64,000 nt of DNA from Ralstonia soli (GCF_023955655.1 NZ_JAMXHT010000001.1:124001-188000); one strand, 5' to 3'; counted from the first letter of the stretch, positions 9,225 through 18,410 are shown. Program-made: numbers and translations. Notes: a model not told the origin generated them from the sequence alone.

Positions 9225-10016
9225 ATGCATATCGTAGTAACACTGAAGCAGGTCCACGACCCCAATACTCCAGCGGAGCGTTTGGTACTCGGCGTGGATG
9301 GTAAGTCGCTGACGGGTCCCGCTGGCATGAGTGATGTGGCGAACGGGTATGACGTCAACGCCGTTGAAGAGGCACTCAAGGTACGAGAGGCGGTCGGTGG
9401 ATCGGTTACCGTTTTGGGCGTCGGAGGCGAGACGCTAAAGGGACATCTTCGCCGTGCGATCGCGATGGGTGCCGACAAGGCGATTCACGTAGAAGGGACT
9501 GGCGGTATCGACTCGGACCCGACTCAGGTTGCCGCGCTTCTAGCCGCAGCTATTCGAACTCTGCAGCCGGTGGACCTCGTGCTTTGTGGGCGGCAATCAT
9601 CTGATACAGATAATGGGCAGGTCTTGTTCCGCCTCGCTGAGCAACTTGGGTTTAGCGCGTTGTCGCCTATCAAGCAGATGCTTGAAGTTACGGCGGCTTC
9701 AGTTTGTGTCGAGCGGCTGACTGATGACGGTATTCAGCGAGTTCGATCGGCCTTGCCTGTCTTGCTGGGTATTTCGAATGAAGCGAATAAGCCTCGCTCG
9801 CCCTCGCTCAAGGGGGTCATGAGTTCCAAAAAGGCTGAGATTCCAACGCTTACGCAGGCAGATCTCGGTGTTGAGTTGCCAGCGCCGAGTATGGCCCTTC
9901 GGCGAATCTATTTTCCGGAGGTTGGCGTCGGACGCGCTGAGATTGTTTCGGCTGTGGATGGGGCGGCATCTGGTCGGGCCCTTGCCGACCGGTTGCACGA
10001 GGAAGGAGTGATCTGA
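9225..10016 (+). CDS. Second ETF beta subunit (EtfB/FixA-like)
   Basis: 263 residues with the EtfB fold: [18 protein letters not shown] at the N-terminus, [16 protein letters not shown], the [11 protein letters not shown] segment, and the AMP-site motif [13 protein letters not shown]. It is clearly divergent from the general EtfB at 7899. Its stop overlaps the next start (TGATG), indicating translational coupling to the alpha-like subunit. The pair heads a four-gene operon with two FAD oxidoreductases, so it is probably a dedicated electron carrier for them, not a spare general ETF. Confidence 0.92.
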   Translation: MHIVVTLKQVHDPNTPAERLVLGVDGKSLTGPAGMSDVANGYDVNAVEEALKVREAVGGSVTVLGVGGETLKGHLRRAIAMGADKAIHVEGTGGIDSDPTQVAALLAAAIRTLQPVDLVLCGRQSSDTDNGQVLFRLAEQLGFSALSPIKQMLEVTAASVCVERLTDDGIQRVRSALPVLLGISNEANKPRSPSLKGVMSSKKAEIPTLTQADLGVELPAPSMALRRIYFPEVGVGRAEIVSAVDGAASGRALADRLHEEGVI

Positions 10017-10999
10017 TGGCTGGCGTTCTGTTTTTTGGTTGCACTGCGAATGGCGCATTGCTCCCAGGCACACAAGAGGTCGCGGCGGCAGCGCTGCAAC
10101 TCGCGCAGACTTTGGGCACATCGGTGGCAGCCGCTATTCTCGGCAGCGACATCGAGAAAGCTGCATCTACGTTGGGCGAGATGGCTGGGACAGACGTCTA
10201 CTATGTGGATGACGTGCGACTCAAACCATATCTTGGCGACGCGTACATCGCTTCGGCACAGTCCATCATTGACGCAGCTTCGCCAGACTTTATCCTTTTC
10301 CAGCAGACCTCTGAAACCAACGAGTGGGTGCCGCGGCTAGCGGCGCGTTTGGACGCAGCACTGGTCACTTCGTGTAACAGTATTGTCGTCGGTGATGGCG
10401 GACCCATAGCGACGAAGCCGGTGAGCGGCGGAGCTGCAAATGCCGAGTATGTTTTTAACCGGCCGTTGCGCATGGCCATCCTCGCACCGGGTAGCTATGA
10501 GCCGTGCGAGCAGCAGGGCGGGGCGGGCACCCTTCATAGAATCGCCGCACCGGAAATCAATACTCGTGTCGAGGTATTGGAGGAGATTCCCGATCCGGTT
10601 GGTGCCGGTCCGCAGTTGAAGACTGCACGGGTTGTCGTGTCGGGTGGGCTCGGTATCGGCAGCAAGGAGAATTGGAAGCTGATCGATGACGCAGCGGCCG
10701 CGTTGGGTGCCGGGGTTGGCGGCAGCCGAGCCGTGGTGGAACTCGGCTGGATCCCACCTTCGAAGCAAGTTGGATTTAGCGGTGTAAAGATTCGGCCGGA
10801 AGTCTACTTCGCTGTTGGAATTTCGGGCGCGGTGCACCATCTCGCGGGCATCTCAGGCGCCAAAACTGTGGTCGCAATCAACAATGATCCAGAGGCGAAC
10901 ATCTACCGAGTAGCGCGGTTTGGTGTCGTCGGTGATGTGAAGGATGTTCTCCCCGCGTTTGTGGAGCGGGTGAAGGAACTGCGCTCCCAAAATGTTTAA
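10016..10999 (+). CDS. Second ETF alpha subunit (EtfA/FixB-like)
   Basis: 327 residues. The FAD-binding C-terminus reads GGSRAVVELGWIPPSKQVGF, then FAVGISGAVHHLAGISGAK and VAINNDPEANIYRVARFG, the EtfA pattern, but the QVGQTG loop of general EtfA is QVGFSG here. It overlaps the beta subunit by 1 nt and is followed after 2 nt by the FAD/[2Fe-2S] gene, so the operon is tight. Expected to bind FAD and exchange electrons between its partner dehydrogenase and ETF-QO. Confidence 0.92.
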   Translation: MAGVLFFGCTANGALLPGTQEVAAAALQLAQTLGTSVAAAILGSDIEKAASTLGEMAGTDVYYVDDVRLKPYLGDAYIASAQSIIDAASPDFILFQQTSETNEWVPRLAARLDAALVTSCNSIVVGDGGPIATKPVSGGAANAEYVFNRPLRMAILAPGSYEPCEQQGGAGTLHRIAAPEINTRVEVLEEIPDPVGAGPQLKTARVVVSGGLGIGSKENWKLIDDAAAALGAGVGGSRAVVELGWIPPSKQVGFSGVKIRPEVYFAVGISGAVHHLAGISGAKTVVAINNDPEANIYRVARFGVVGDVKDVLPAFVERVKELRSQNV

Positions 11000-11001
11000 G
11001 T

Positions 11002-12519
11002 GTGGCCATGGAAACGACATCTAAGCACGTGATTGTGGTGGGTGGGGGTGCTGCGGGTTGTGCTGCTGCTTTGGAAGCCGCCAGCGCCGGATTGCAGGTT
11101 ACCCTGATCGACGAACATCCCCAGGAAGTATCGGCCATGAGTCTTGACGCGCCGTACTTCTACGGTGCTCGACTCCCGTCGGTCCTGTCGGATCAGGGTC
11201 TTGTCGCAGAGCGGGTACTGGGTTCCAATGAGCCGCTAATGGAGTGCCTCGAGGCAGGTGTCGACATCGTCACCGGCACTGCCGTATGGGGTAGTTTCCG
11301 TCCTAGCAAAAACAATACGTATCAGAAAGGCAACCAGATCGGGCTTGCCGACGCTGAGCGCAGCTGGCTGCTTGACTACGACTACTTGGTTATCGCCCCT
11401 GGCTCGCGCGATCTTGTCTTGTCGTTTCCAGGTTGGAATCTGCCAGGCGTTCTGGGCGCCAATGGTGCGAGCGCCTTGCTTTCGCGCTATGAGGCACTTG
11501 GGGGCGGAAAGGTCGTAATCCTCGGTAGCGGTAACTTGGCCTTGCGAACGGCCCAGTTGGCGCTCTCAAAAGGCGTCTCTGTCGCCGCTATCGTTGAAGT
11601 TATGCCGGCGATACAGGGCGACGAACGGTTGGCCGAGGAACTCAAGAAAGCAGGCGTCGCTTTTTATCTTTCAACGGCTGTCCGTCGAGCTATCGGTGAA
11701 ACTGAGGTTAAAGGAATCGAACTCGTTGGCCTGGACGACTCGAGTCAACCGATCGACGGAAGCATCATTGATATCCCATGCGACACTATTTGCATGGCGT
11801 TCGCTGCGCTGCCGAACATTGAGTTTGCGTCAATCACCGGCTGCAAAACCGAGTTCAATCGCGCGCTTGGCGGTTGGGTGCCCGTTGTAAGCGCCAACAT
11901 GCAAACGAGTCTTCCGAACGTGTTCGTCGTGGGCGATGGGGCTGGATTGACGGAGAGTATGTTGCTCGATCCCGCCGACGCAGAAGCGCAGGGTCGCCGA
12001 GCTGCACAATACATCGCGGCGAGCGCCGGTGGCGATGGGGCTTTGCCGGTCGATGCAGAGCCACGGATCACGTCCTTCAGTGTGGCGGCTAACTATCCGC
12101 CAACCGAATGGCTAGAAGCATTTGTGCGTGTGCAAGGTTTAGACGTTACCGTGTGCCAGTGCGAAGAGGTCTCTCGTCGGGAATTGCTCGATGTCAGCCC
12201 CCCGGGCTACCTGAAGGCAGAAAACCGGATCCCATGTGGCGGTCTTGCGGGACTCTCTGACGTTGGGAAGTCGAGTCAAGACCTTGTGAAACGACTAACT
12301 CGAGTCGGGATGGGCCACTGCCAGGGCAAGCGTTGTCGCGATCAGTCGTCCATGCTGCTGGCGAAGGCAGCAGGCAAGGCTTTGGAAGATATCACTCCCG
12401 GATCCTATCGCTGCCCGGTGCGCCCCATCCCTCTGCAAGTCATTGCGGACTACAACGAGAGTGAAGAGATGCGCGCCGGCTGGTTGTACTGGCCTGCTCC
12501 GCCAATCGACCACGAATGA
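11002..12519 (+). CDS. FAD/NAD(P)-binding oxidoreductase with BFD-like [2Fe-2S] domain
   Basis: About 505 residues from GTG 11002, or 503 from ATG 11008. The N-terminal FAD fold is VIVVGGGAAGCAAALEAASA; a second Rossmann motif VVILGSGNLALRTAQLALS lies near residue 175; a later FVVGDGAGLTESMLLDP is the typical flavin-site segment. The C-terminal part has the paired cysteines CQCEEVSRREL and GHCQGKRCRDQ of a bacterioferritin-associated-ferredoxin-like [2Fe-2S] domain. This layout is that of the A subunit of opine or heterotetrameric sarcosine-type oxidases. It is inserted between an ETF pair and a DAO-family subunit, which suggests the four proteins act as one amine- or amino-acid-oxidising unit. 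Substrate unknown. Confidence 0.88.
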   Translation: MAMETTSKHVIVVGGGAAGCAAALEAASAGLQVTLIDEHPQEVSAMSLDAPYFYGARLPSVLSDQGLVAERVLGSNEPLMECLEAGVDIVTGTAVWGSFRPSKNNTYQKGNQIGLADAERSWLLDYDYLVIAPGSRDLVLSFPGWNLPGVLGANGASALLSRYEALGGGKVVILGSGNLALRTAQLALSKGVSVAAIVEVMPAIQGDERLAEELKKAGVAFYLSTAVRRAIGETEVKGIELVGLDDSSQPIDGSIIDIPCDTICMAFAALPNIEFASITGCKTEFNRALGGWVPVVSANMQTSLPNVFVVGDGAGLTESMLLDPADAEAQGRRAAQYIAASAGGDGALPVDAEPRITSFSVAANYPPTEWLEAFVRVQGLDVTVCQCEEVSRRELLDVSPPGYLKAENRIPCGGLAGLSDVGKSSQDLVKRLTRVGMGHCQGKRCRDQSSMLLAKAAGKALEDITPGSYRCPVRPIPLQVIADYNESEEMRAGWLYWPAPPIDHE

Positions 12520-12584
12520 TGCGAACGAAGTTCAGTTGGTCGGTGTAGTAAGGGACGGTGCGAATGAATATGCAGAGGAATTTC

Positions 12585-13742
12585 ATGGAAACCGCTGACG
12601 TAGCTGTTGTGGGGGCTGGGGTTGTCGGGTTGTCGACCGCATACTGGCTCGCAAAGGCCGGGGCGAAGGTCGTTGTATTGGACAAGGGTAAGGCTGCTTG
12701 GGAAGCGTCGGGTCGGGCCAGTGGGTATTTGAGCTTGCGTGGTGAAACCCCTATAGAAGCCCGTGTTGCTGCCGAAGCGGAGCGAATCTGGAATACCTTG
12801 GACGACGAACTCGGGTACGTGACCGAGTGGTGCCCTAAAGGCCGTCTGTGGGCAGCATTCCCGTATGAATGGGAAGACATGCAGGCAACATATGCGGCGT
12901 TCTGCAAGACGGATTTCCCGTTCCGGCTGATTGATGGAAAGGAAGCGCGAGAGTTGCTTCCCTATCTGAGCGAAACGGTCGTTGGAGGTATTCATACCAC
13001 TCATGGTGGCCATGCCAACCCGCAGCGCACGGCGCAGGCGTTTGCGTGGGCGGGGCGCGATCGTGGCGTGGTGATCATGGAGAATTCCCCCGTACTATCG
13101 ATCACGACATCGGGTGGTGCAATTACGGGTCTCAAGACGCCTGGCGGTGAAATTTCCACGCCGCGTATTGTGAACTGTGCGGGTCCACAGGCTGGCATGA
13201 TTGCGGAAATGATCGGCGGTTATGTGCCGGTCGCTGCGGCTAGGCTTGAAGCAATGGTTTCTGCGCCTTTGCCACCTATGTTCACTTTTGCAATGATTGG
13301 GAACGGCGTGTCGGTACGTCAGACTCATCGTGGAAATCTCCATTTCAACGGAGGTCCACATGAATGGATCGACGTTGACTTGACGTCGGAGCCGGAGAAG
13401 CCGACTACGCCAATCATTCGCAACGCTGCTAGACGAGTGGCTGAACTGCTGCCATCAGCAGCCAATGCTCCGCTTCTGCGCTGCTGGGGTGGTGTTATTG
13501 ATCTGACGCCCGATCATTCAATTGTCCTTGACAAGGTCGACGGGCCGGAAGGCATGTTTGTGGCGCTCACATCGGGTCACGGTTTTGGTTTGTCGCCGGC
13601 AATCGGAAAGGCCATGGCTGAGCTGACGCTGACAGGGGAAAGCAGCATCCCGATCAAAGAACTGGGTCTGTCGCGATTCGCGAAGCTGCCACGAGATTGG
13701 CGCAAGCAATTCAGGTGGGACGCAGGGAACTGCAATACCTGA
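12585..13742 (+). CDS. DAO-family FAD-dependent oxidoreductase
   Basis: 385 residues from ATG 12585, which is preceded by CAGAGGAATTTC; starts at 12558 (GTG), 12564 and 12570 are also in frame. The FAD motif is VAVVGAGVVGLSTAYWLAKA, followed by SGRASGYLSLRG and, at the C-terminus, CWGGVIDLTPDHSIVLDKV and ALTSGHGFGLSPAIGKAMAE, the pattern of glycine/sarcosine/opine oxidase B subunits. These enzymes oxidise the C-N bond of secondary or primary amines to imines. It is the last gene of the ETF2 operon and is followed by a strong terminator. Confidence 0.9.
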   Translation: METADVAVVGAGVVGLSTAYWLAKAGAKVVVLDKGKAAWEASGRASGYLSLRGETPIEARVAAEAERIWNTLDDELGYVTEWCPKGRLWAAFPYEWEDMQATYAAFCKTDFPFRLIDGKEARELLPYLSETVVGGIHTTHGGHANPQRTAQAFAWAGRDRGVVIMENSPVLSITTSGGAITGLKTPGGEISTPRIVNCAGPQAGMIAEMIGGYVPVAAARLEAMVSAPLPPMFTFAMIGNGVSVRQTHRGNLHFNGGPHEWIDVDLTSEPEKPTTPIIRNAARRVAELLPSAANAPLLRCWGGVIDLTPDHSIVLDKVDGPEGMFVALTSGHGFGLSPAIGKAMAELTLTGESSIPIKELGLSRFAKLPRDWRKQFRWDAGNCNT

Positions 13743-13759
13743 TGGTTAGTAAAAGCATC

Positions 13760-13789
13760 AACGGCCAAGCATCGGGTCTTGGCCGTTTT
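13760..13789 (+). terminator. Rho-independent terminator of ETF2 operon
   Basis: Perfect 10-bp stem AACGGCCAAG (13760-13769) and CTTGGCCGTT (13778-13787) with an 8-nt loop, running into TTTT. It sits 18 bp after the DAO gene stop. Confidence 0.85.
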
Positions 13790-14110
13790 GCGCCGTGCAC
13801 TAGCGGAAACCGGAATGCCGTCCTGGTGAGCGATGTCGCTTGACGGCCGGACCTTTTGCCAAGTGAAAGTCGGGGAGAGGCGGCCCCGAGGGCGATGCTG
13901 TCCCGTGCGTCATAACTTGCGGCTTGGGGCAATGAGCCATGCTTGGTCGTATGGGTAATGGCTTTTCGGGCCTGTATAATCGTCGAAGTACTGCAGATTC
14001 TCGCCTGGTGCGGCATTTCAGCCAGTCTCATGCGATTGTCGCCTGACGTGCGAGGCCCATTCGTCTTCCGACTTTACCCACTGCGTCCCCGCGCGGAGAT
14101 TCACTCGCCT
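13790..14110 (+). promoter_or_regulatory. Intergenic region with -10 TATAAT ahead of FadR-type gene
   Basis: A consensus TATAAT occurs at 13975-13980. No good -35 is visible 16-18 bp upstream. The hexamer argues that the long open frame starting at 13943 is not translated from its first codon. No other gene is seen in this stretch. Confidence 0.4.
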
Positions 14111-14920
14111 ATGTTAAGAGATGCAGCGCGGCTTCGCAGGCCGCAGGAAGAGATTGCTTCGCGTTCGCCGGAGCAGTACACCGTCCCTTGGCATTCAGCG
14201 ATGTTCGCGCCCATAGGGGCATTGTCGGGGGTGGCAGGCATCGTCGCACGGCTTCGAACTGCGATTGATCTGGGTTTCCTAGAAGATGGGGAATTGTTGC
14301 CGAAGGAGGCCGCACTAGCGGGCCAACTTCGGGTGAGTGCTTTTGCCTTGCGCGAGGCTCTGGCGGAACTGCGCGCAGAGGGATTGGTCGAGACGCGTCC
14401 GGGCCGAGGGGGGGGGACGCTAGTTCGCCGCCGCTCGACGGTTGTGCACCAGAATGCCCTGCGCTTGCTTTGCGATATGTCCTCAGTCTCGCTACGGGAC
14501 CTTGCTGACTGGCGCGGTATGTTGCTTTCGGAGTGTGCAGGGTTAGCTGCGCGTAGATCCTCAGCGGCAAACCGCCGCAGATTGTTCGAGTATGCCAAGA
14601 GCATTAGAGGAGCAAAAACACTGACCGATGCAAGCCGAGCGCATGCTAGGTTTGATGTCGAACTTGCCTCGGCCGCGCAGTCTGTGCGGTTGACTTCGGC
14701 TCTTCTGGAAATCTATGAGAAGTACGCGTGGCTCTTTGGGCTTGCGCATGAGGACGAAAAATACCGAACCGGGGCTCAGCGGACGCTACAACAGATAACA
14801 GAGTCGCTCGAAGCCCGTGACGAACAGCGAGCGACCTCACTTGCGAGGTCGCTCGCATCCGAAACGTTTGATTATCTTGTTCGTCTTCGCCTGCAAGCTA
14901 TAGCCGAGCAAGCGGTCTAG
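14111..14920 (+). CDS. GntR/FadR family (FCD domain) transcriptional regulator
   Basis: 269 residues from ATG 14111; ATG 14201 would give 239 residues, and the frame is open to 13943. The winged helix-turn-helix is clear (ELLPKEAALAGQLRVSAF, ALREALAELRAEGLVETRP, then GRGGGTLV), followed by an all-helical FCD ligand domain with acidic and His residues (AHARFDVELASAAQS). It lies directly after the ETF2/DAO operon and is followed 5 nt later by a Cache-domain protein, so the two probably form a regulatory pair for that operon. Start choice is uncertain because neither ATG has a strong ribosome binding site. Confidence 0.85.
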   Translation: MLRDAARLRRPQEEIASRSPEQYTVPWHSAMFAPIGALSGVAGIVARLRTAIDLGFLEDGELLPKEAALAGQLRVSAFALREALAELRAEGLVETRPGRGGGTLVRRRSTVVHQNALRLLCDMSSVSLRDLADWRGMLLSECAGLAARRSSAANRRRLFEYAKSIRGAKTLTDASRAHARFDVELASAAQSVRLTSALLEIYEKYAWLFGLAHEDEKYRTGAQRTLQQITESLEARDEQRATSLARSLASETFDYLVRLRLQAIAEQAV

Positions 14921-14925
14921 ATGAT

Positions 14926-15633
14926 ATGGCAACGAAAAACTCTGAACTGAAGAATACATGCGCGAGCATAGCTGGCCAAATTGGCCGATTGCTCGACGAG
15001 ACATTTTCGCAATTGGAGGCACTCGCCGCTAGCTATCGAGAGGACCTTGAACTGTTGTTAGAGACTGACGGGGTGATCGGGGCGAGGGATCTTCAGCCGG
15101 GTAAACAACGTATGGTCCGCGCGCTTGCCAATGCACATCCGATCGTCTCGAGCATGGGAGTCGTGATTGACACTGGTGTGACTAAAGCTTTGCCGCATTG
15201 GGTTGAGTGCATTGAACGTGGCGCCGATGGCGAAATCTATACGACAAAAAACGGCGTCATTCCATGGCGTGGCGCGTTCTACGATTATCTAAATGCCGAT
15301 TGGATGAGTCTGCCTCGAGAAGGTCATCGTCGAGTTGCCGTAGGGCCATATGTCGACCTTGATCGCTATCTGTTGACCTTGTCTTGTCCGATCCAGACAG
15401 AAGAACGGTTTCTTGGCGTAGTCGTAGGCGATTTTCTGCTCGATGACTTCGAGCGACTGCTTGCTCCGCTTTTAAGCAAAGTTGATGTCGACGGTGGCGT
15501 GTTCAACAGTGAACATCGCGTCTTGGTGTCCAACAGTGCTACTTTTCCGGTGGGGGAACTCGTCGCGACGGCGAGGTTAAAGGGGAAACGGTACCCGTGT
15601 GGTGACGTGGGTTGGTACGTTGGCATTGCCTAG
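14926..15633 (+). CDS. Soluble Cache (PDC-like) domain protein
   Basis: 235 residues without any membrane segment or signal peptide. Residues 60-220 look like a PDC/Cache ligand-binding domain (ALPHWVECIERGADGEIY, WRGAFYDYLNADWM, VAVGPYVDLDRYLLTLSCPI, GVVVGDFLLDDFERLLAPLL). The N-terminal 50 residues are helical. Cache domains normally sense small molecules outside the cell as part of chemoreceptors or kinases; a free-standing cytosolic one has no output domain. It starts 5 nt after the FadR-type stop, so it may act as the ligand sensor or partner of that repressor. Function inferred from context only. Confidence 0.8.
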   Translation: MATKNSELKNTCASIAGQIGRLLDETFSQLEALAASYREDLELLLETDGVIGARDLQPGKQRMVRALANAHPIVSSMGVVIDTGVTKALPHWVECIERGADGEIYTTKNGVIPWRGAFYDYLNADWMSLPREGHRRVAVGPYVDLDRYLLTLSCPIQTEERFLGVVVGDFLLDDFERLLAPLLSKVDVDGGVFNSEHRVLVSNSATFPVGELVATARLKGKRYPCGDVGWYVGIA

Positions 15634-15651
15634 AAGCAATGCTTGGCGAGA

Positions 15652-15681
15652 GAAATATGCGGGCGATTGCCCGCATATTTC
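15652..15681. terminator. Bidirectional terminator between convergent genes
   Basis: Perfect 13-bp inverted repeat GAAATATGCGGGC (15652-15664) and GCCCGCATATTTC (15669-15681) with loop GATT. A/T-rich arm ends let it work in both directions. It abuts the stop codon of the minus-strand SDR and lies 18 bp after the Cache gene. Confidence 0.85.
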
Positions 15682-16467
15682 TTACTGGATTGTCCAGCCA
15701 CCATCAACCACGAGAGAGTGACCATTCATGTAGCCCGAGTAGGGCGATGCCGCGAACATGATGGCATTGGAGATGTCGTCGGGTTGGCCTTTGCTTCCAG
15801 CAGGGACACGCTTTAGCGCATCAGGGTTGACGCCCACGCCGCGCATGGGGGGAGCGTCATCGGCAAGAATACGTGTCGAGTGCTTTCGCATTTCGGTTTG
15901 AATCATGCCGGGGCAGACTGCATTAACCTTGATGCCTTTCGCGGTCAAGTCACAAGCCATTTGGCGTGTAAGCCCGATCACACCGAATTTCGACGCGGTA
16001 TAAGCCAAACCATCCGCACCGCCGACGATGCCCCCGACAGAGGCAACGTTCACGATGGTGCCGGTACCCCGCGGCATCATATTTTTCAGGACCGCCCGAC
16101 TCATCAGGAACGTTCCCCTCAAATTGGTATTGAGGACCTTGTCCCACAGCGCAGCGGACGTCTCATTGACACCCGCGAATCCGTCAAAGATTGAAGCATT
16201 GTTGACCAACACGTCAATGCGACCGTATTTGGCCACGATTCTTGCGGTCACATCTTCAATCATGGCTTCGTTTTGCACGTCGGTTTTGACAAACTCCACC
16301 TTGAGATTTTCTTTTGCAAGAGAGGATACGACATCGTCACCCTCATCCTCGAGAAATCCAGCGATAATTACGCTCCCGCCTGCTCGAGCAAATGATTCCA
16401 CCGTTGCTCGGCCAATCCCGGTCTCGCCGCCGGTTACCACAATAATCTTGTCTTTGAAATCAAACAT
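15682..16467 (-). CDS. SDR family oxidoreductase
   Basis: 261 residues. The cofactor motif is VVTGGETGIG (residues 10-19), with NNAS at 90, Ser in VNVASVGG, and the catalytic YTASK near residue 155; the C-terminus (GYMNGHSLVVDGGWTIQ) has the usual D-G-G-W ending. An Asp after strand beta-3 (KTDV) is present. It is the second gene of a two-gene unit with the aldehyde dehydrogenase (74 bp gap). It is a paralogue of the SDR at 40938, with the same TGGETGIG and YDGFA/FDGFA segments. Confidence 0.94.
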   Translation of the reverse strand: MFDFKDKIIVVTGGETGIGRATVESFARAGGSVIIAGFLEDEGDDVVSSLAKENLKVEFVKTDVQNEAMIEDVTARIVAKYGRIDVLVNNASIFDGFAGVNETSAALWDKVLNTNLRGTFLMSRAVLKNMMPRGTGTIVNVASVGGIVGGADGLAYTASKFGVIGLTRQMACDLTAKGIKVNAVCPGMIQTEMRKHSTRILADDAPPMRGVGVNPDALKRVPAGSKGQPDDISNAIMFAASPYSGYMNGHSLVVDGGWTIQ

Positions 16468-16541
16468 TATTTACACCTTAAAGTCGAACGCGTTCAATTA
16501 CATGCCACGGAGATTTCACTCATGCGCGTGTTTGACCACGA

Positions 16542-17966
16542 TCAGCCGTGGCCGACGATGGATTTCACTTCGAGATACTCTGTCAGGCCATAAGCACCCG
16601 CTTCGCGACCGTTGCCAGATCGCTTGTAGCCACCAAACGGCGCGCGAACGTCAAAGTCCGGGCAGTTGACAAAAATAGATCCCGCACGCAGGCGTCGCGC
16701 AACCCGTCGGGCACGCTCGATGTTTCCAGACGAGACGTAACCTGCGAGGCCGTATTCGGTTGCGTTTGCAATCTCGACCGCCTGATCTTCGCTGTCGTAG
16801 GGAATCATCACCAGAACTGGGCCGAAGATTTCCTCGGAGGCGATCTCCATATCGGGAGACACGTCGGCAAAGATCGTCGGCTTGATGTAAAAGCCACGTT
16901 CGAGGCCTTCGGGGCGCCCGGGACCACCAGCGACAGCGCGCGCGCCGGCGGCAACGCCACCTGAAATGAGTCGCTGGATCTTTTCAAACTGGACGCGATT
17001 CGCAACCGGGCCCAACATCGTTTTCGGATCCGAAGGGTCGCCGACAGTGTGCTTGCGTGCCTCGTCCGCAGCAATTTCTACAGCTTGTTCGTATTGATGG
17101 CGCGCGATAAGCATCCGCGTTGGTGCGTCGCAAGTCTGCCCGCTGTTCCCAAACAGCGCGCGTACGCCGGAACGAATCGTGAAATCGAGATCGGCATCAT
17201 CAAAGATAATGTTTGCAGATTTGCCGCCGAGTTCTTGCGTGACTCGCTTTACGGTATCGGCAGCTGCTTTGGCAACAAGGATGCCTGCACGCGTAGAGCC
17301 AGTGAAGGACACCATATCAATCCCCGGGTGACGGGAGATCGCTTCACCAACCGTCGGTCCATCGCCGTTCACCAGATTGAATACACCAGCTGGAAGGCCG
17401 GCTTCCTCTAGGATTTCAGCAAAGATAGTCGCATCGAGCGGCGCAATCTCGCTGGGCTTCAATACGATAGTGCAGCCGGCCGCCAGAGCATAGAGCACCT
17501 TACATACAACCTGGTTAAGTGGCCAATTCCACGGCGTAATAAGCCCAACAACACCGATAGGTTCCTTTGTAATTCGAGTGGTGCCAACTTGTTCTTCGAA
17601 TTGATAGGTCCTCAGTATGTCGATGACGGTTTCGGTATGCAGTTCGCAAGACGCTACTTGCGCTTCGTTGGCGAAAGTGATCGGGCAGCCCATCTCACGC
17701 GAAATTAGGGATGCGATCTCTTGATGACGTCGCTGAAGGATTGGTAGAACGCGCTCAAAGAACGCAATCTTCTCCTCCGTCGAAGTTTGCGAATAGCTGG
17801 GAAAAGCTTGTTGAGCAGCCTTTACCGCACGATCCACATCGGCTTGCGTCCCCATCGAGATGAACGCAGTCGGTTCTTCCGTAGCTGGATTGATGACGGC
17901 TGCTGACCGCGGTTCGATAGGATCGACCCATTGACCCGCGATGTAAAACTTCAAGAACTTATCCAT
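16542..17966 (-). CDS. Aldehyde dehydrogenase family protein
   Basis: 474 residues, normal for the NAD(P)-dependent ALDH superfamily. Seen: the Asn-containing ITPWNWPLNQV, the Glu active-site segment QELGGKSANIIFDDAD, the catalytic Cys in GNSGQTCDAPTRM, and the C-terminal EIFGPVLVMIPYD. It oxidises an aldehyde to the acid, and would be a logical next step after the GMC alcohol oxidoreductase transcribed divergently from 18461. Start ATG 17966; the SDR follows after 74 bp in the same operon. Confidence 0.95.
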   Translation of the reverse strand: MDKFLKFYIAGQWVDPIEPRSAAVINPATEEPTAFISMGTQADVDRAVKAAQQAFPSYSQTSTEEKIAFFERVLPILQRRHQEIASLISREMGCPITFANEAQVASCELHTETVIDILRTYQFEEQVGTTRITKEPIGVVGLITPWNWPLNQVVCKVLYALAAGCTIVLKPSEIAPLDATIFAEILEEAGLPAGVFNLVNGDGPTVGEAISRHPGIDMVSFTGSTRAGILVAKAAADTVKRVTQELGGKSANIIFDDADLDFTIRSGVRALFGNSGQTCDAPTRMLIARHQYEQAVEIAADEARKHTVGDPSDPKTMLGPVANRVQFEKIQRLISGGVAAGARAVAGGPGRPEGLERGFYIKPTIFADVSPDMEIASEEIFGPVLVMIPYDSEDQAVEIANATEYGLAGYVSSGNIERARRVARRLRAGSIFVNCPDFDVRAPFGGYKRSGNGREAGAYGLTEYLEVKSIVGHG

Positions 17967-18390
17967 GGTTGTCTCGTGAACTATGGGAACTGGGAAAGAA
18001 GGCGCACGCTTCTCAATCTCAAAGCTGCGAGGCGCCAGGGAGGCCGAGAGCTGACGTCAAAGCGTGGCCAGCTTAGGAAGCATGCCGCTGTAATCTACGT
18101 CAGCAAATATTTGAAAGCAAGTATTATGAAGTGGATGCCCATCCAGTGGGCAAGGTCGCCCGGTGTCGGGTGCTCAAGAGCGAGGAACCCATCGTTGGCC
18201 TCAATGTACTCGATGGTCAGATTTTTGTCCGCATGATTCAGTTCCGCGGCGATGCCGTCGATGCGCGGGTGGCGTCACTTGGGGGGGGCGGACCCTGGCT
18301 AAGGGGCTTCCTATGGAACCCATATTGGGGAAACTACCTATGCTCGATGAGCCCCCTATGGGGCTCTGTTGGGATCTTTCGTTCAAAAAA
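17967..18390. other. Divergent intergenic region between ALDH and GMC genes
   Basis: No gene recognised. The open frame 18131-18460 is only an upstream extension of the GMC gene. A hairpin GAGCCCC-CTAT-GGGGCTC (18349-18366) lies 31 bp before the operator at 18397; it is not followed by a T-run. Confidence 0.4.
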
Positions 18391-18396
18391 AATAGT

Positions 18397-18410
18397 ACTG
18401 AGTAGTCAAT
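18397..18410 (+). promoter_or_regulatory. Palindromic operator upstream of GMC oxidoreductase
   Basis: ACTGAGTAGTCAAT matches ACTGA-N4-TCAGT at 9 of 10 arm positions and lies 51 bp before the GMC start. A degenerate second copy (ACCATTGGTCTAA) follows near 18418-18431. No clear -35/-10 pair is visible. The site is also within reach of the divergent ALDH operon. Confidence 0.5.

Noticed and set aside
8649-9257. Upstream extension of the etfB frame to 452 residues
   Set aside because: The added part is not protein-like, covers two promoters, and a strong Shine-Dalgarno precedes ATG 8648.
18349-18366. GAGCCCC/GGGGCTC hairpin as a terminator
   Set aside because: No T-run on either strand and no gene ends nearby; left as a note only.
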